Below, piece by piece: positions 1 through 9,026 of a stretch of 64,000 nt of DNA (position 1 is the first letter of the stretch; each line of letters begins with the position of its first letter). Below the pieces are notes generated by a model, which had not been told where the DNA came from, made no database searches, and saw nothing but the letters and a program-made list of their open reading frames with translations. The stretch is from assembly GCA_049965515.1 (NCBI GenBank), contig JBMFWG010000004.1:1-64000 (forward strand). Reading direction: 5' to 3'. Made by a program: the position numbers and the translations under genes. Source of the stretch: UBA4572 sp049965515 (lineage in GTDB: Bacteria > Nitrospirota > Leptospirillia > Leptospirillales > Leptospirillaceae).

Positions 1-323
1 CCGGACTCAACCGCTCCCTCCTGGATCAGGGATGGAGATCTTTCGTCCGGATGCTGGAGTACAAAACCGCCGGAGCCGGAGGCATGGTTCTTCGGGTCGA
101 TCCCCGGCATACGAGCCAGACATGCGCCGTCTGCGGCCACGTCTCCCCGGAGAACCGCCGGAGCCAGGCCGCCTTCCGGTGCGTCTCCTGCGGCCATGAG
201 GCCCATGCCGATCTCAATGCGGCGCAGAACATTCTAAGGGCGGGGCACGCCCGGTTAGCCTGTGGAACAAACACTTCGCCCGAAATCGGGGCGAAGGCTA
301 CGGAACCCACCGAAGCGGCTTAG
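1..323 (+). CDS. tnpB: TnpB-type (IS200/IS605 OrfB) protein, 3' part only
   Basis: The open frame enters from the left edge (first full codon at base 3) and ends in TAG, leaving 106 residues. Visible are the C-terminal TnpB zinc ribbon, with CAVC and CVSC pairs about 18 residues apart, and the DLNAAQNIL segment that carries the last acidic residue of the RuvC-like site. TnpB is an RNA-guided nuclease linked to IS200/IS605 transposons. The N-terminal part and any tnpA lie outside the window, so it is unknown whether the element is complete. The family call is firm; activity cannot be judged. Confidence 0.9.
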   Translation, partial: GLNRSLLDQGWRSFVRMLEYKTAGAGGMVLRVDPRHTSQTCAVCGHVSPENRRSQAAFRCVSCGHEAHADLNAAQNILRAGHARLACGTNTSPEIGAKATEPTEAA

Positions 324-392
324 TCCGCCGTCGGAATCCCCTTCCTTTCCGCTTGCAAGGCTTGCGAAGCGAGAGGAAGGGGAGGATGTCAA
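250..392 (+). ncRNA. Candidate omega RNA / right end of the tnpB element
   Basis: Directly after the tnpB stop is a strong hairpin: CCCCTTCCT (338-346) pairs with AGGAAGGGG (374-382), and CGCTTGCAAG pairs with CTTGC plus AAGCG inside it. It is followed by GGAGGATGTCAA ending at 392. In IS605-like elements the guide RNA overlaps the 3' end of tnpB and ends at the transposon right end, so bases from 393 on would act as the guide. The hairpin is seen; the RNA limits are inferred. Confidence 0.45.
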
Positions 393-521
393 ATGGCCGG
401 CTGATCGCTTTTTCGCAGAATGGGGGACTGTGGTGCCTTTTCGTTTCCGTCAGCTGTGAGCGTTCGGGGAGTGGCGAAGGAAAGAGACAAAGCGGTTTTC
501 CGCCAACAGGAAAGGACTACC

Positions 522-1436
522 TTGAAGCGACTTGGTCGAGGAATTTTCCGGATGCCCTGGATCGGACCGGTATGGCTTGCCGGCCTTCTGGCTTTCTCCG
601 GAATCACTGTTTGCCTCTCTCTTTCTGCTTCTCCCGCCTTTGCCGATCCCTTTCGGGACTTCATCATCTATCCCTACGAAACACCAGAACAGGGAGAGAT
701 TAGCCTCGGAACCTGGCAGACACTCCTTCTTCCCAACAAAACCGCCGATACCATCTATGGAAAAAATATTCAAAATGCAGATCTTCTCTTTGCGACCTAT
801 GTCCTCGAGTTCGGTGTCACCGACTGGTGGACACTGGGAACCTATGTCGATTTCGTCTCGGGTGCCGGACAGGCCTATTCGTATCTTCAGACCCGGGCAA
901 TCACGACGCGCCTTCGTTTTCCCCGCATTCCCGACTTCATCGATCCCGCCGTCCAGATAGAATATTGGGCCCCGGGAGGAGGAACGGGCATGCAGTCCTT
1001 TCTCGACGTCATTCTGATTGCCGAAAAAAAAATTGATCGCTTTATTCTTGATATCAATGGCAGCTTCTTGTTTGCCACCGACGGCTCCGAACCGAACTTT
1101 CCTCCAGAGTTTTCTTATGCGGCAGGAATCTACTATCTGATTGCTGACAATGTAAACGCGGGCATTGAAGCCTTTGGCGATGAAGGGGTCATCAGTAACA
1201 TGGGGCCTCTGGGGGGGCCGGCGTCCTTATACCAGGAGATGCAGCAGCAGTTTGTTTTCCAGAGCTGGAACTTTGCCATTGGGGAGCATGTTGACTGGAA
1301 TATCGGTGTGGGAACGGGGCTGACGGCCGTCAGTGCTCCTTTTGCTATCAAGACGATTTTTGAATATCATTTCAAACCCTTTGACTTTGAAGAAAAGGAA
1401 GGGAAAAGGTACGAAGAGGAGCAGAATATCCATTAG
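522..1436 (+). CDS. Predicted outer-membrane beta-barrel protein, unknown function
   Basis: A 304-residue exported protein. The proposed TTG start has AGGAAAGG about 7 bases upstream and yields a basic n-region, a hydrophobic core and a signal-peptidase I site near SPAFA|DP. An alternative ATG lies at 552. The mature part alternates aromatic and hydrophobic residues as in beta-strands (for example FATYVLEFGVTDWWTLGTYV) and ends in charged residues, and no enzyme motif is visible. It may be a transporter-like or meta-pathway-type barrel, but I do not recognise the family. It lies 64 bp before the propeller lipoprotein gene and may be co-transcribed with it. Confidence 0.6.
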   Translation: MKRLGRGIFRMPWIGPVWLAGLLAFSGITVCLSLSASPAFADPFRDFIIYPYETPEQGEISLGTWQTLLLPNKTADTIYGKNIQNADLLFATYVLEFGVTDWWTLGTYVDFVSGAGQAYSYLQTRAITTRLRFPRIPDFIDPAVQIEYWAPGGGTGMQSFLDVILIAEKKIDRFILDINGSFLFATDGSEPNFPPEFSYAAGIYYLIADNVNAGIEAFGDEGVISNMGPLGGPASLYQEMQQQFVFQSWNFAIGEHVDWNIGVGTGLTAVSAPFAIKTIFEYHFKPFDFEEKEGKRYEEEQNIH

Positions 1437-1500
1437 GATCATTTTAAGGGCCACTTCCGGCGCTCTTGCGGAGCCCCGGAAGTTGGGTTATCCTGAGCTC

Positions 1501-2649
1501 ATGAATTTTTTCGGACACTCCTTTCGGGGCAAGAGCCTCCCATTTTTTCGACAACACTCCTCCCAAGGTTTTTCTATAGCTTTTTCGGGTTTTCGGAGCG
1601 TTGAAGCTTCTTTCTTTAAACCCTCCTTCCGTCGGCTGTCTTGTTGCGGATCTCTTCTGCTCCTGATTCCGTTGTTCCTGGTCGGTTGCGAAAAGCCTCC
1701 CACGGCCAATATTCCCCCTGTCTCCCTTCCTCAGGGAACTTCTTTTGTTCTTGACCAGCCGCCACTTCCTCCTCCCTCGACAAAAAGGGAGCCGTATGTG
1801 GGAGTCCTCTCGGGGATCCTCTCCCGGAAGGACCTTCTTGTCGTGACGGGCTACCAGGGAACCCTTCTCCGGAAAGAAGGAAAGGCTCCCTGGAGCCGGC
1901 TTCCTGTTCCCGAAGGGAGGGATCTCTATGGTGTGGTCGCCTCTCCGGGAGGAGTTTTCTGGGCTTATGGGGACAAGGGAACTCTTCTCCGATCCTCCGA
2001 TGAGGGAGCCCATTGGTCTCCGGTCGTTCTTTCTCCGACCCCACGATTTCTTTCCTCTGTCTTTTTTGTCGACGGCCGAACGGGATATGCCGCAGGGGCC
2101 CAGGGAGCCCTCTATCGAACTATCGATGGCGGAGGTCGTTGGACATCTCTTTCTTTGCCAACCCGGGAAAATCTCTATGCGGTCCTCTTTCTCGATGCCT
2201 CCCATGGTCTCGTGGCAGGATGGCATCAGACTCTCCTTCGGACTTCAGACGGCGGCGCCACATGGAGACCGGTCACCTTGTCCATTCAACGGGTGACACG
2301 ACAAAAGCCCTCTTACAATGCCCTCTCTAGAGCGGATGGAACCATCTATCTCGCGGGTGACCACGGTCTCCTGTTCTTCTCGACAGATGCTGGAGCCTCG
2401 TTTTCGCCCATCCAGACGGGGAGTTTTCGAGATCTCTATGGGGTTTGTCGAACGGGTGACGGAAAACTCGCGGTCGCCGGGGAGGAAGGAACCCTCCTCC
2501 TTTTGGATTCAAACACCAGAGGGGGATGGACGGTCCACTCTCCGTTAGGGCCTTTTCACGGATCTGACTTTCTCGGGCTTTCCTGCGGAGCCACTCATGT
2601 GAGGCTCGTGGGGACCAGGAACGTCATTCTTCTTCCCTCTTTACACTGA
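1501..2649 (+). CDS. YCF48/HCF136-like beta-propeller lipoprotein
   Basis: This 382-residue protein has a lipobox (LFLVGC) at about residue 62, after an unusually long and basic N-terminal stretch. The start could therefore be misplaced, and no clear ribosome-binding site is seen at this ATG. The mature part has repeated blades with TLLRSSDEGAHW, LYRTIDGGGRW and LLRTSDGGATW motifs, typical of the YCF48/BNR-like propeller family. Relatives help assemble membrane complexes or bind envelope components. It probably sits on a membrane facing the periplasm. The specific partner is unknown. Confidence 0.75.
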   Translation: MNFFGHSFRGKSLPFFRQHSSQGFSIAFSGFRSVEASFFKPSFRRLSCCGSLLLLIPLFLVGCEKPPTANIPPVSLPQGTSFVLDQPPLPPPSTKREPYVGVLSGILSRKDLLVVTGYQGTLLRKEGKAPWSRLPVPEGRDLYGVVASPGGVFWAYGDKGTLLRSSDEGAHWSPVVLSPTPRFLSSVFFVDGRTGYAAGAQGALYRTIDGGGRWTSLSLPTRENLYAVLFLDASHGLVAGWHQTLLRTSDGGATWRPVTLSIQRVTRQKPSYNALSRADGTIYLAGDHGLLFFSTDAGASFSPIQTGSFRDLYGVCRTGDGKLAVAGEEGTLLLLDSNTRGGWTVHSPLGPFHGSDFLGLSCGATHVRLVGTRNVILLPSLH

Positions 2650-2772
2650 CTTCAATTTTCACACTGACTGCCTTCACCCTCTCCTGAAAGCCTTGGGTTC
2701 TTCCTGACAGGAGCCAGTCAGCTCCCCTGATTACAATGAGAAGTCTGTTTTCCGCAATCTTCTGGAGGTTTC

Positions 2773-4731
2773 ATGGCTCTCTTCAAGATTTACCACAGTA
2801 CCCGAACGGGGATAGCCCGCTTCAACACCACTGTACTGAGGAAGGTCGTGGGGCTCGGAGCGCTTTACTCTACCGGCTATGGTGATGTGGGATCTTCCAT
2901 TTACTATGCGCTTGGGATCACGACGATCTACGCCGGAGGGGCCTCTTTTCTCGCGATCGGAGCCGCCGGTCTCTTTTTTATTGCCACCGTTCTTTCCTAC
3001 GCGGAGCTCTCGAGCGCCATCCCTGAGGGAGGGGGCTCTTCTCTCTTTGCCCAGAGGGCCTTCGGCGATGGATGGGCCTTCTTCACCGGCTGGGCCCTTC
3101 TTCTTGACTACATCCTGACGCTGGCCATCAGCGCTTTTTCGGTAGGGCCCTATCTTGGGTACTTTTTTCCGATATTCAAGACGAATCCCCAGGTGAATGT
3201 GACCTTCACGGGTCTTCTGATCCTTGTTCTTGTGTTGCTCAATATTCTGGGTCTCAAGGAATCTTCTTGGTTTAGCCTCATGCTGGCCGGCTTCGACGTC
3301 ATTACCCAAGTTTCTCTCATGGCCATGGGGGCCTTTTTTCTTCTGAATTTTCATACTATCTGGAGCCAGTTTACCCTGGGGAGTGCTCCCACCTGGCACA
3401 ATTTTCTCTATGGAATCTCGATTGCCATGGTGGCCTATACCGGGATCGAGGCCATCAGCCAGATGGCGGGGGAGGCAAAGAACGCCGAGAAGCTGGTTCC
3501 CCGTGCCATGTTTATGACCATGGGAACGACCATTCTCTTGTATTCGGGAATCTCGCTCGTGGCCCTCTCCGCGATGAAGCCCCAGATCCTTTCCACGACC
3601 TGGGTGAATGACCCGATCGCGGGGATTGCCAATGCCATGCCGGTTGTCGGCCATTTCATGGCCCCCTGGGTTTCGATACTCGGAGCCACCATCCTGACCG
3701 TGGCAGCCAACGCAGGACTCATCGGGGTCTCTCGTCTTGCGTTTTCCATGTCGAACAATCTTCTTATCTCTCCGATCTTTCACAAGACGAGTGTTCGCTA
3801 CAAGACCCCGATGGTGTCGATTGCCATCTTTGGGACGTTGTCGGCGCTGATTGTGGCCTTCTTCCCTTACCTCGACATTTTGGCCGATCTTTACAACTAT
3901 GGCGCGATGCTGTCGTTTTCCATGACTCATCTGGCACTTATTCGGCTTAGGAGAAAGGAGCCGGATCTTAAGCGACCCTTCCGTGTTCCTTTGGCCATCA
4001 AGGTTGCGGGATGGGAAATTCCCTTGCCAACAGTCTTTGGCTTTGCCGGCACATTTGGCGTCTTTCTGATGGTTCTTCTGTTTCACAAGTATGGACGAGT
4101 TTTTGGAACGGTTTGGATGGTGGCAGGGATCGCCTATTACCTGTGGTTTCGCCGGAAGGAATCACTGCCGGTTATGGAGCGGGTCAAGATCACAGAAGTG
4201 GCCAATGACATGCCAGAGCCCAAACCCCATAAGCACATTCTTGTGGCCACCTCTCCCACCCGTCCGTCTCCTATGCTTCGGGATGTGATCAAGGTTGCCA
4301 AGGCTGACAATGCCAGGGTCACGGTCATCTCTGTGCTGGAGATTCCCCTTGCGCTTCCTCTCAATGCTCCTCTTGAGGAGGAGGCCGTGGCCCAACACAC
4401 GCTGGATCTTTGTCAGGCCATCGGCATGGAAGAGGACGTCATGGTCGATACGATTTTGGCGAGAGGACGGGCTATCGGACCAGTTCTTAACATGCAGATC
4501 CGTCGTTTGGGAGCCGATACTGTGGTGCTTAACGACACGGGAAGTTCATTGGTTGCGGCGGTCCTGGCTGCAATCCGGAGGTCGGCGAATACGGTGATGA
4601 TCTGGACATTCCAGATTTACTCGGGATCGGGGCTGACTCCAACACCGCGGTCACGCCTGTCGGGAGAAACACCCATTATCCGGACCATGCCGGCAGGTGG
4701 AGCCGGGGAGAAAGTCCAGAATGATTCTTGA
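2773..4731 (+). CDS. APC-superfamily permease with C-terminal UspA-like domain
   Basis: A 652-residue inner-membrane transporter with GGAGGT a few bases before the ATG. Residues about 25-470 hold around 12 hydrophobic segments with the APC signature near the N-terminus (GLGALYSTGYGDVGSSIYYA, a GxG substrate-loop type) and a glutamate-containing segment YTGIEAISQMAGE. Residues about 490-625 look like a cytoplasmic universal-stress fold (HILVATSPTRPS opening strand, later VVLNDTGSSLVAAV). Such fusions are known among cationic or amino acid/polyamine permeases. The substrate cannot be told from sequence. It converges with the Fur-family gene, with 39 bp between them. Confidence 0.85.
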   Translation: MALFKIYHSTRTGIARFNTTVLRKVVGLGALYSTGYGDVGSSIYYALGITTIYAGGASFLAIGAAGLFFIATVLSYAELSSAIPEGGGSSLFAQRAFGDGWAFFTGWALLLDYILTLAISAFSVGPYLGYFFPIFKTNPQVNVTFTGLLILVLVLLNILGLKESSWFSLMLAGFDVITQVSLMAMGAFFLLNFHTIWSQFTLGSAPTWHNFLYGISIAMVAYTGIEAISQMAGEAKNAEKLVPRAMFMTMGTTILLYSGISLVALSAMKPQILSTTWVNDPIAGIANAMPVVGHFMAPWVSILGATILTVAANAGLIGVSRLAFSMSNNLLISPIFHKTSVRYKTPMVSIAIFGTLSALIVAFFPYLDILADLYNYGAMLSFSMTHLALIRLRRKEPDLKRPFRVPLAIKVAGWEIPLPTVFGFAGTFGVFLMVLLFHKYGRVFGTVWMVAGIAYYLWFRRKESLPVMERVKITEVANDMPEPKPHKHILVATSPTRPSPMLRDVIKVAKADNARVTVISVLEIPLALPLNAPLEEEAVAQHTLDLCQAIGMEEDVMVDTILARGRAIGPVLNMQIRRLGADTVVLNDTGSSLVAAVLAAIRRSANTVMIWTFQIYSGSGLTPTPRSRLSGETPIIRTMPAGGAGEKVQNDS

Positions 4732-4770
4732 GCCCTTTGGTTCAGGACGGTATGAATGGGAAGCGTACGG

Positions 4771-5388
4771 TCAGAGATGGAAAGTGGGCTTTTCGGCCCG
4801 GCGCTTCTGGCAGGTCTCGCAGATCCCATAAATTTCGAGGCGATGGGAGACGATGGAAAAATGGTTGTCCCGGGCCGCGGCAACCTGGAGTTGCTCGATG
4901 ACAGGCTGGTCGAATTCTACGACCTTTCCGCATTCGATGCAGATGAGATGGTCGTGGTGTTTGGCAGGCTTTGCTTCGTAGCGGCTGAACTCGTCGTTAA
5001 AGCGGTGTTCTTCGACAAGCCCTTTTTCCTTGAGCGTGTGCAGGGTCCGGTAGATCGTCGCTAGCCCGATCCGGGGTGTCTTGGAGCGCACAAGCCCATG
5101 AATCTCTTCGGCGCTCAGATGTCCCTTCGACTCGGTAAGGGTCTGGAAGACGCTGAGTCGCTGTTGGGTCGGGTGAATCCCTGATGATCGGAGGTCTTCA
5201 CTTAGCCGTTGAATGATTCCGGAAGAGGAACGCGAGTCTTCCGGCATTTCGCGTTCAGTGGCTCCGGAGCGTTTTTGGGAAGGGGTCTCTACCCCTCTGC
5301 CTTTGGTAAGGAGGGAGTTGGGCAAAGGGGAACGTCTGCCTGACGCCATGGTCGCGAGTCCTGTCTTGGATTCTGGAAAAGAAGACAC
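4771..5388 (-). CDS. fur: Fur/PerR-family metal-responsive repressor
   Basis: A Fur fold is clear: winged helix with IGLATIYRTLHTLKEKGLVEE, the HHDHLICIECGKVVEF metal/dimerisation segment and a C-terminal CETC pair. Fur proteins act as cytosolic dimers that repress iron-uptake or peroxide genes. The GTG start has AGGAG 6 bases upstream and gives 205 residues, about 55 more than usual. The extra N-terminus is Ser/Arg-rich and low in complexity. An internal ATG at 5247 would give a standard 158-residue protein but has a weaker SD. Fur versus PerR/Zur is not resolved. Confidence 0.85.
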   Translation of the reverse strand: MSSFPESKTGLATMASGRRSPLPNSLLTKGRGVETPSQKRSGATEREMPEDSRSSSGIIQRLSEDLRSSGIHPTQQRLSVFQTLTESKGHLSAEEIHGLVRSKTPRIGLATIYRTLHTLKEKGLVEEHRFNDEFSRYEAKPAKHHDHLICIECGKVVEFDQPVIEQLQVAAARDNHFSIVSHRLEIYGICETCQKRRAEKPTFHL

Positions 5389-5919
5389 CGTCTCCTGAAG
5401 TCCTCCGAAGTAATTTTTACATTCGGGGAGGCCTTTCTGAAAACGATATTCCGCTGTTAAAAAGTTCTAATGAGAATAATCCTGAGATCTTGATATTGGC
5501 ATAGACCTCCCTTTCCGTTCAAGTCTTGGGAGAGGTCTTCAATTCTGGGAGAGGATTCTTTCCATACTCCTCGGAGGGCTTTTCGAGGGTGGCTTGAAAA
5601 TCAGAGGCGTTATCTCCGCCTCAGCTCTTTTCGACGCGCCTCTCATGGCGGGAAAGACCTCCCTTGGACTCCGGATGAAACAGAATCCCAGATGTTACGG
5701 AATTTTTGGGTCTTAAATCTCCATCATAAGGCTTCATCCACAGGCTTTAGCCGTCTGGTTCAGTGGCCATCCATAACGGCACCGGTCAGACGCTAACTGG
5801 AACATCACTTGAAGCAGCCTCCCCCATGATGATTCCCTGATAAAACCTGAGACTCTGGAAGGACGTCGGTCCAACGTGAGGCCGTTAGGAAAGGAGGAGG
5901 GGGGACCATTTCATTATTT
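5389..5919. other. Long intergenic region between fur and the rplU promoter
   Basis: No convincing coding region is seen on either strand. The stretch holds the Fur-box candidate at 5468-5483. Two copies of a TGGGAGAGG-type string lie near 5528 and 5551. The remainder (about 5580-5910) has mixed composition and no hairpin with a T-run. Confidence 0.5.
5468..5483. promoter_or_regulatory. Candidate Fur box upstream of fur
   Basis: TAATGAGAATAATCCT matches 12 of 16 positions of the core of the classical Fur consensus (TAATGATAATCATTAT). It lies about 80 bp upstream of the fur start, fitting autoregulation. The match was judged by eye against the enterobacterial consensus, which may not apply in this phylum. 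Confidence 0.4.
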
Positions 5920-5948
5920 TTGCATCTGACCTGTGCGTGTGCTAAAAT
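5920..5948 (+). promoter_or_regulatory. Sigma-70 type promoter of the rplU operon
   Basis: TTGCAT and TAAAAT are separated by exactly 17 bp. Transcription would start near 5955, leaving a 165-base leader before rplU. This is the only strong promoter-like pair seen before a run of nine closely packed genes. Confidence 0.7.
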
Positions 5949-6122
5949 TCCACTTTGCGATTTTACGGGACAGGCACGTTCGTATTTTGCCGGACCAAGA
6001 TCATGGAGACTCTCCGGAATGCGATGGTCCGGCGACTCTGGCCGGATCGGGTGGCCGGGCCGGATGCGGCTCCGCCGTGTGCTCACAAACAAAAGCATTA
6101 AAGTCTATGGAAGGGGGATTTC

Positions 6123-6446
6123 ATGGCAGACACCTTTGCCGTGATTCGGACTGGTGGCAAGATGTATCGTGTAGCACCAGGCCAGGTTCTTGTCGTGGAA
6201 CGTATCGAGGAAGAGGGCGCGATCGTTTTTCGCGAAGTCCTGATGGTTTCCGATGAGAGTGGAGTCGTCTATGCGACGGCTGACAAACCTCTTGCGGTTG
6301 AGGTGAGGGGTCGGATTGTTCGCCAGGAAAAGGATCCGAAAATTATTGTCTTCAAAAAGAAGCGTCGAAAGAATTACCGTCGGAAGAAGGGGCACCGTCA
6401 GCTCGTCTCCCGCATTGAGATCGAATCGATCGTCAAGACTGCCTAA
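6123..6446 (+). CDS. rplU: 50S ribosomal protein L21
   Basis: A 107-residue protein with the L21 opening MADTFAVIRTGGKMYRV and the conserved basic segment FKKKRRKNYRRKKGHRQ, which binds 23S rRNA. Length is normal. AAGGGG precedes the ATG. It is the first gene of the operon and is followed by rpmA, the order found in most bacteria. The 60-base gap to rpmA contains a GC-rich stem (GGGGC / GCCCC around 6454-6470) without a T-run. Confidence 0.97.
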   Translation: MADTFAVIRTGGKMYRVAPGQVLVVERIEEEGAIVFREVLMVSDESGVVYATADKPLAVEVRGRIVRQEKDPKIIVFKKKRRKNYRRKKGHRQLVSRIEIESIVKTA

Positions 6447-6505
6447 GGGGTCTTGGGGCCTTTCGCCCCCCCCGGGAAATCGAATTTTCTGAAAGGAAAA
6501 ATGTC

Positions 6506-6790
6506 ATGGCACATAAGAAAGGGGTCGGCTCGACCCGGAACGGCCGCGATTCTGAGTCGAAGCGGTTGGGAGTCAAGCGTCACGATGGTCAGCTCGTTCT
6601 GGCCGGGAATATTCTTGTTCGCCAACGAGGAACCCAATTCTATCCTGGTGACAATGTGGGTATGGGACGAGACTATACTCTCTTTGCCATGCAAACCGGA
6701 GTGGTCCGCTTTTCCCGATACGGACGGGATGCCAAGAAGATCAGCATCGTTCCTGAAGCCACGTCGTCTCAGGAGTCCGTTAAGGCCTGA
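6506..6790 (+). CDS. rpmA: 50S ribosomal protein L27
   Basis: A 94-residue L27: it begins MAHKKGVGSTRNGRDSESKR and carries GDNVGMGRDYTLFA. The N-terminus reaches the peptidyl-transferase centre. There is no long cleavable Firmicutes-type leader, so it is the standard uncleaved form. GAAAGGAAAA gives the ribosome-binding site. The gene sits between rplU and obgE. Confidence 0.97.
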   Translation: MAHKKGVGSTRNGRDSESKRLGVKRHDGQLVLAGNILVRQRGTQFYPGDNVGMGRDYTLFAMQTGVVRFSRYGRDAKKISIVPEATSSQESVKA

Positions 6791-6849
6791 ATTCTTCTCC
6801 CGGCCCCAGGGTCGGGAGAGGTCTCGGCGTCCACCCTTCCGGAGGCACC

Positions 6850-7899
6850 ATGTCCCAGTTTGTCGATGAGGTGACCCTCCGCGTTGCATCGGGAAAAGGC
6901 GGGGATGGTTCGGCTTCCTTCCGGAGGGAGAAGTTTGTTCCTCGGGGAGGTCCCGATGGGGGAGACGGGGGGAACGGCGGCTCGATCATCCTTTGCGGGA
7001 CGTCCGATCGGTCGACCCTCCTCGACTTCAAGCACCGGCCCCGGGTTGTTGCCACCGCCGGTGAAAATGGCCGGGGAAAGAAGCAGCACGGAAAAAACGG
7101 GGAGGATTTGCTCCTTCTTGTTCCCCTGGGAACTCAGGTTTTCGATGCGGAAACAGGAGATCAGCTGGCCGACATCGTCAACGAGGGGCAGCTTTTCGTG
7201 GCGGCTCCCGGCGGACGGGGAGGCCGAGGAAACGTTCATTTCGCGACTCCCACCCGACAGGCTCCCGATTTTGCCGAACCCGGAAAGCCAGCCGTGGAGA
7301 TCACCCTCAGGCTCGAGCTCAAGGTCATGGCCAAGGTCGGTCTTCTGGGATTTCCCAATGCCGGCAAATCTACTTTTCTCGGACGCATCACCCGAGCCCA
7401 TCCTCGAATCGGATCCTACCCCTTCACGACCCTCCATCCTCATCTTGGCGTGGTCACTCGCGGAACTTTTCCAGAAATGCGGGAGTACGTGGTGGCCGAT
7501 CTTCCAGGGCTCATCGAAGGTGCCCATGAAGGGAAAGGCCTGGGAGACCGCTTTCTTCGGCATGTGGAACGAACCCAGGTTCTCCTTCATTTCATTGATG
7601 TCAGCTATGAAGGCCCTGCAGATCCGGAGGAGTCCTACCGGATTATCCGCAATGAACTCGCACTCTATGATCCCCGCCTTCTCGAGAAGCCCGAACAGGT
7701 GGCTGCCACCAAGGCAGATTCCGCCGATCCTGAGCGGGTTGACGCGTTTCTGGACTTTTGCCGCAGGACCGGTCGGACCCCCTACCTTCTCTCCTCCCAG
7801 ACTGGAGAGGGGATCCCCGAGATCCTGAATGCCCTTGATGCCCTTCTCGAGGGTGAAGCACTCCTGGCCTCCGAAGATGGGGCCCGCCCGGAGTCCTGA
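6850..7899 (+). CDS. obgE: Obg-family GTPase
   Basis: A 349-residue GTPase with the glycine-rich Obg domain (about residues 1-158, for example GGDGGNGGSIIL) followed by the G domain. G1 is GFPNAGKST, the switch region is YPFTTLHPHLG, and G3 is DLPGLIEGAHEGKGLG. Obg associates with the 50S subunit and links ribosome maturation with GTP and ppGpp levels. No C-terminal OCT domain is present. It overlaps proB by one base, indicating translational coupling. Confidence 0.96.
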   Translation: MSQFVDEVTLRVASGKGGDGSASFRREKFVPRGGPDGGDGGNGGSIILCGTSDRSTLLDFKHRPRVVATAGENGRGKKQHGKNGEDLLLLVPLGTQVFDAETGDQLADIVNEGQLFVAAPGGRGGRGNVHFATPTRQAPDFAEPGKPAVEITLRLELKVMAKVGLLGFPNAGKSTFLGRITRAHPRIGSYPFTTLHPHLGVVTRGTFPEMREYVVADLPGLIEGAHEGKGLGDRFLRHVERTQVLLHFIDVSYEGPADPEESYRIIRNELALYDPRLLEKPEQVAATKADSADPERVDAFLDFCRRTGRTPYLLSSQTGEGIPEILNALDALLEGEALLASEDGARPES

Positions 7900-9005
7900 T
7901 GGCCGAGTCCTGCAAGGAAAGACGATCCGAAATTAAAAAAAGGCTTCGTGTTCTTGTTGTCAAGGTGGGGAGCAACATCCTGACCGGGGTTGACGGTGGG
8001 CTCTCAAGCCGTCCTTTTTCCCGGATTGCAAGCCAGATTCGACGTCTCAGAGACGAAGGGGTCCGGGTCGTACTCGTGTCTTCGGGGGCGATTGCGGCCG
8101 GTCGGGAACGCATCGGATTCGGGAAGCGGCCTCTCTCCCTGGCACAGAAGCAGGCGGCGGCTTCCGCCGGACAAACAGCCCTCATGGGACAGTGGGAAAA
8201 GGCCTTTCATCGTCATGGCCTGGGGGTCGCACAGATCCTCCTGACTCCCTCCGACATCGCCGACCGCGAAAGGTTCACAAATCTTGAACGCACCGTGGAG
8301 ACGCTTCTCTCCCTCGGTCTGGTTCCGGTGGTCAATGAAAACGATGCTGTAGCGACCTTCGAGATTCGCTTCGGAGACAATGATCGTCTCTCTGCTTATG
8401 TGGCGGGGCTAGTCAGGGCCCAGTGCCTCCTTCTTCTTTCGGATGTGGATTATTTTTATACGGCCGATCCTCGTTTCGATCCGGAGGCTCGTCCTCTCCC
8501 TTGCGTCCATCATGTCGACAGCCGTACGCTCCGAATGGCAGGGCTCTCCCGTAGTGGACTCGGAACCGGAGGGATGTCGTCCAAGGTGGGGACGGCCCAG
8601 TGGGCGAACGGATGGGGACTTCCCGTCGGAGTTCTCAAGGGGGATCTTCCCGGTGGAATTTTCCGATTTTTTGACGGAAAGACCGGAACGCTCTTCGATA
8701 CCGCCCGGAGTCTCCCCTCGAATCGCAAGATCTGGATCGGTCAGTTTTCTGTTCCTCAAGGAGAACTTTTTCTCGACGCGGGAGCCGCTCTCGCCCTGAG
8801 GTCGGGGTTGACGAGCCTCCTCGGCCGAGGCGTGGCAAGCCTGACGGGAGACTTCGTCCGAGGGGAGACTGTAGTTCTCAAGGATCCCCAGGGGGCAGAG
8901 ATTGCCCGGGGAATTGTTCGCAAATCCTCACGGGAGATCGTCCCGGGAGAGGAAGGCTTGCTGGTTCACCGGAACGACCTTGTCCTCTCCGATGCCCCTC
9001 CCTAA
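7899..9005 (+). CDS. proB: Glutamate 5-kinase
   Basis: This enzyme makes gamma-glutamyl phosphate, the first step of proline synthesis. At 368 residues it has the amino-acid-kinase domain (VKVGSNILTG, SSGAIAAGRERIG, VVNENDAV, GTGGMSSKV) and a C-terminal PUA domain from about residue 275, as in the long E. coli form. It is followed 21 bp later by proA, which performs the next step. Confidence 0.96.
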   Translation: MAESCKERRSEIKKRLRVLVVKVGSNILTGVDGGLSSRPFSRIASQIRRLRDEGVRVVLVSSGAIAAGRERIGFGKRPLSLAQKQAAASAGQTALMGQWEKAFHRHGLGVAQILLTPSDIADRERFTNLERTVETLLSLGLVPVVNENDAVATFEIRFGDNDRLSAYVAGLVRAQCLLLLSDVDYFYTADPRFDPEARPLPCVHHVDSRTLRMAGLSRSGLGTGGMSSKVGTAQWANGWGLPVGVLKGDLPGGIFRFFDGKTGTLFDTARSLPSNRKIWIGQFSVPQGELFLDAGAALALRSGLTSLLGRGVASLTGDFVRGETVVLKDPQGAEIARGIVRKSSREIVPGEEGLLVHRNDLVLSDAPP

Positions 9006-9026
9006 AGTTACCAAGGAGTCCGCGAC

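Noticed and set aside
2731..4086. 451-residue open frame antisense to the permease
   Set aside because: It is the mirror of a well-supported transporter gene, highly basic and repetitive in composition, with no ribosome-binding site or known motif.
4756..5064. Rightward frame overlapping the Fur gene
   Set aside because: The opposite strand carries the full Fur signature.
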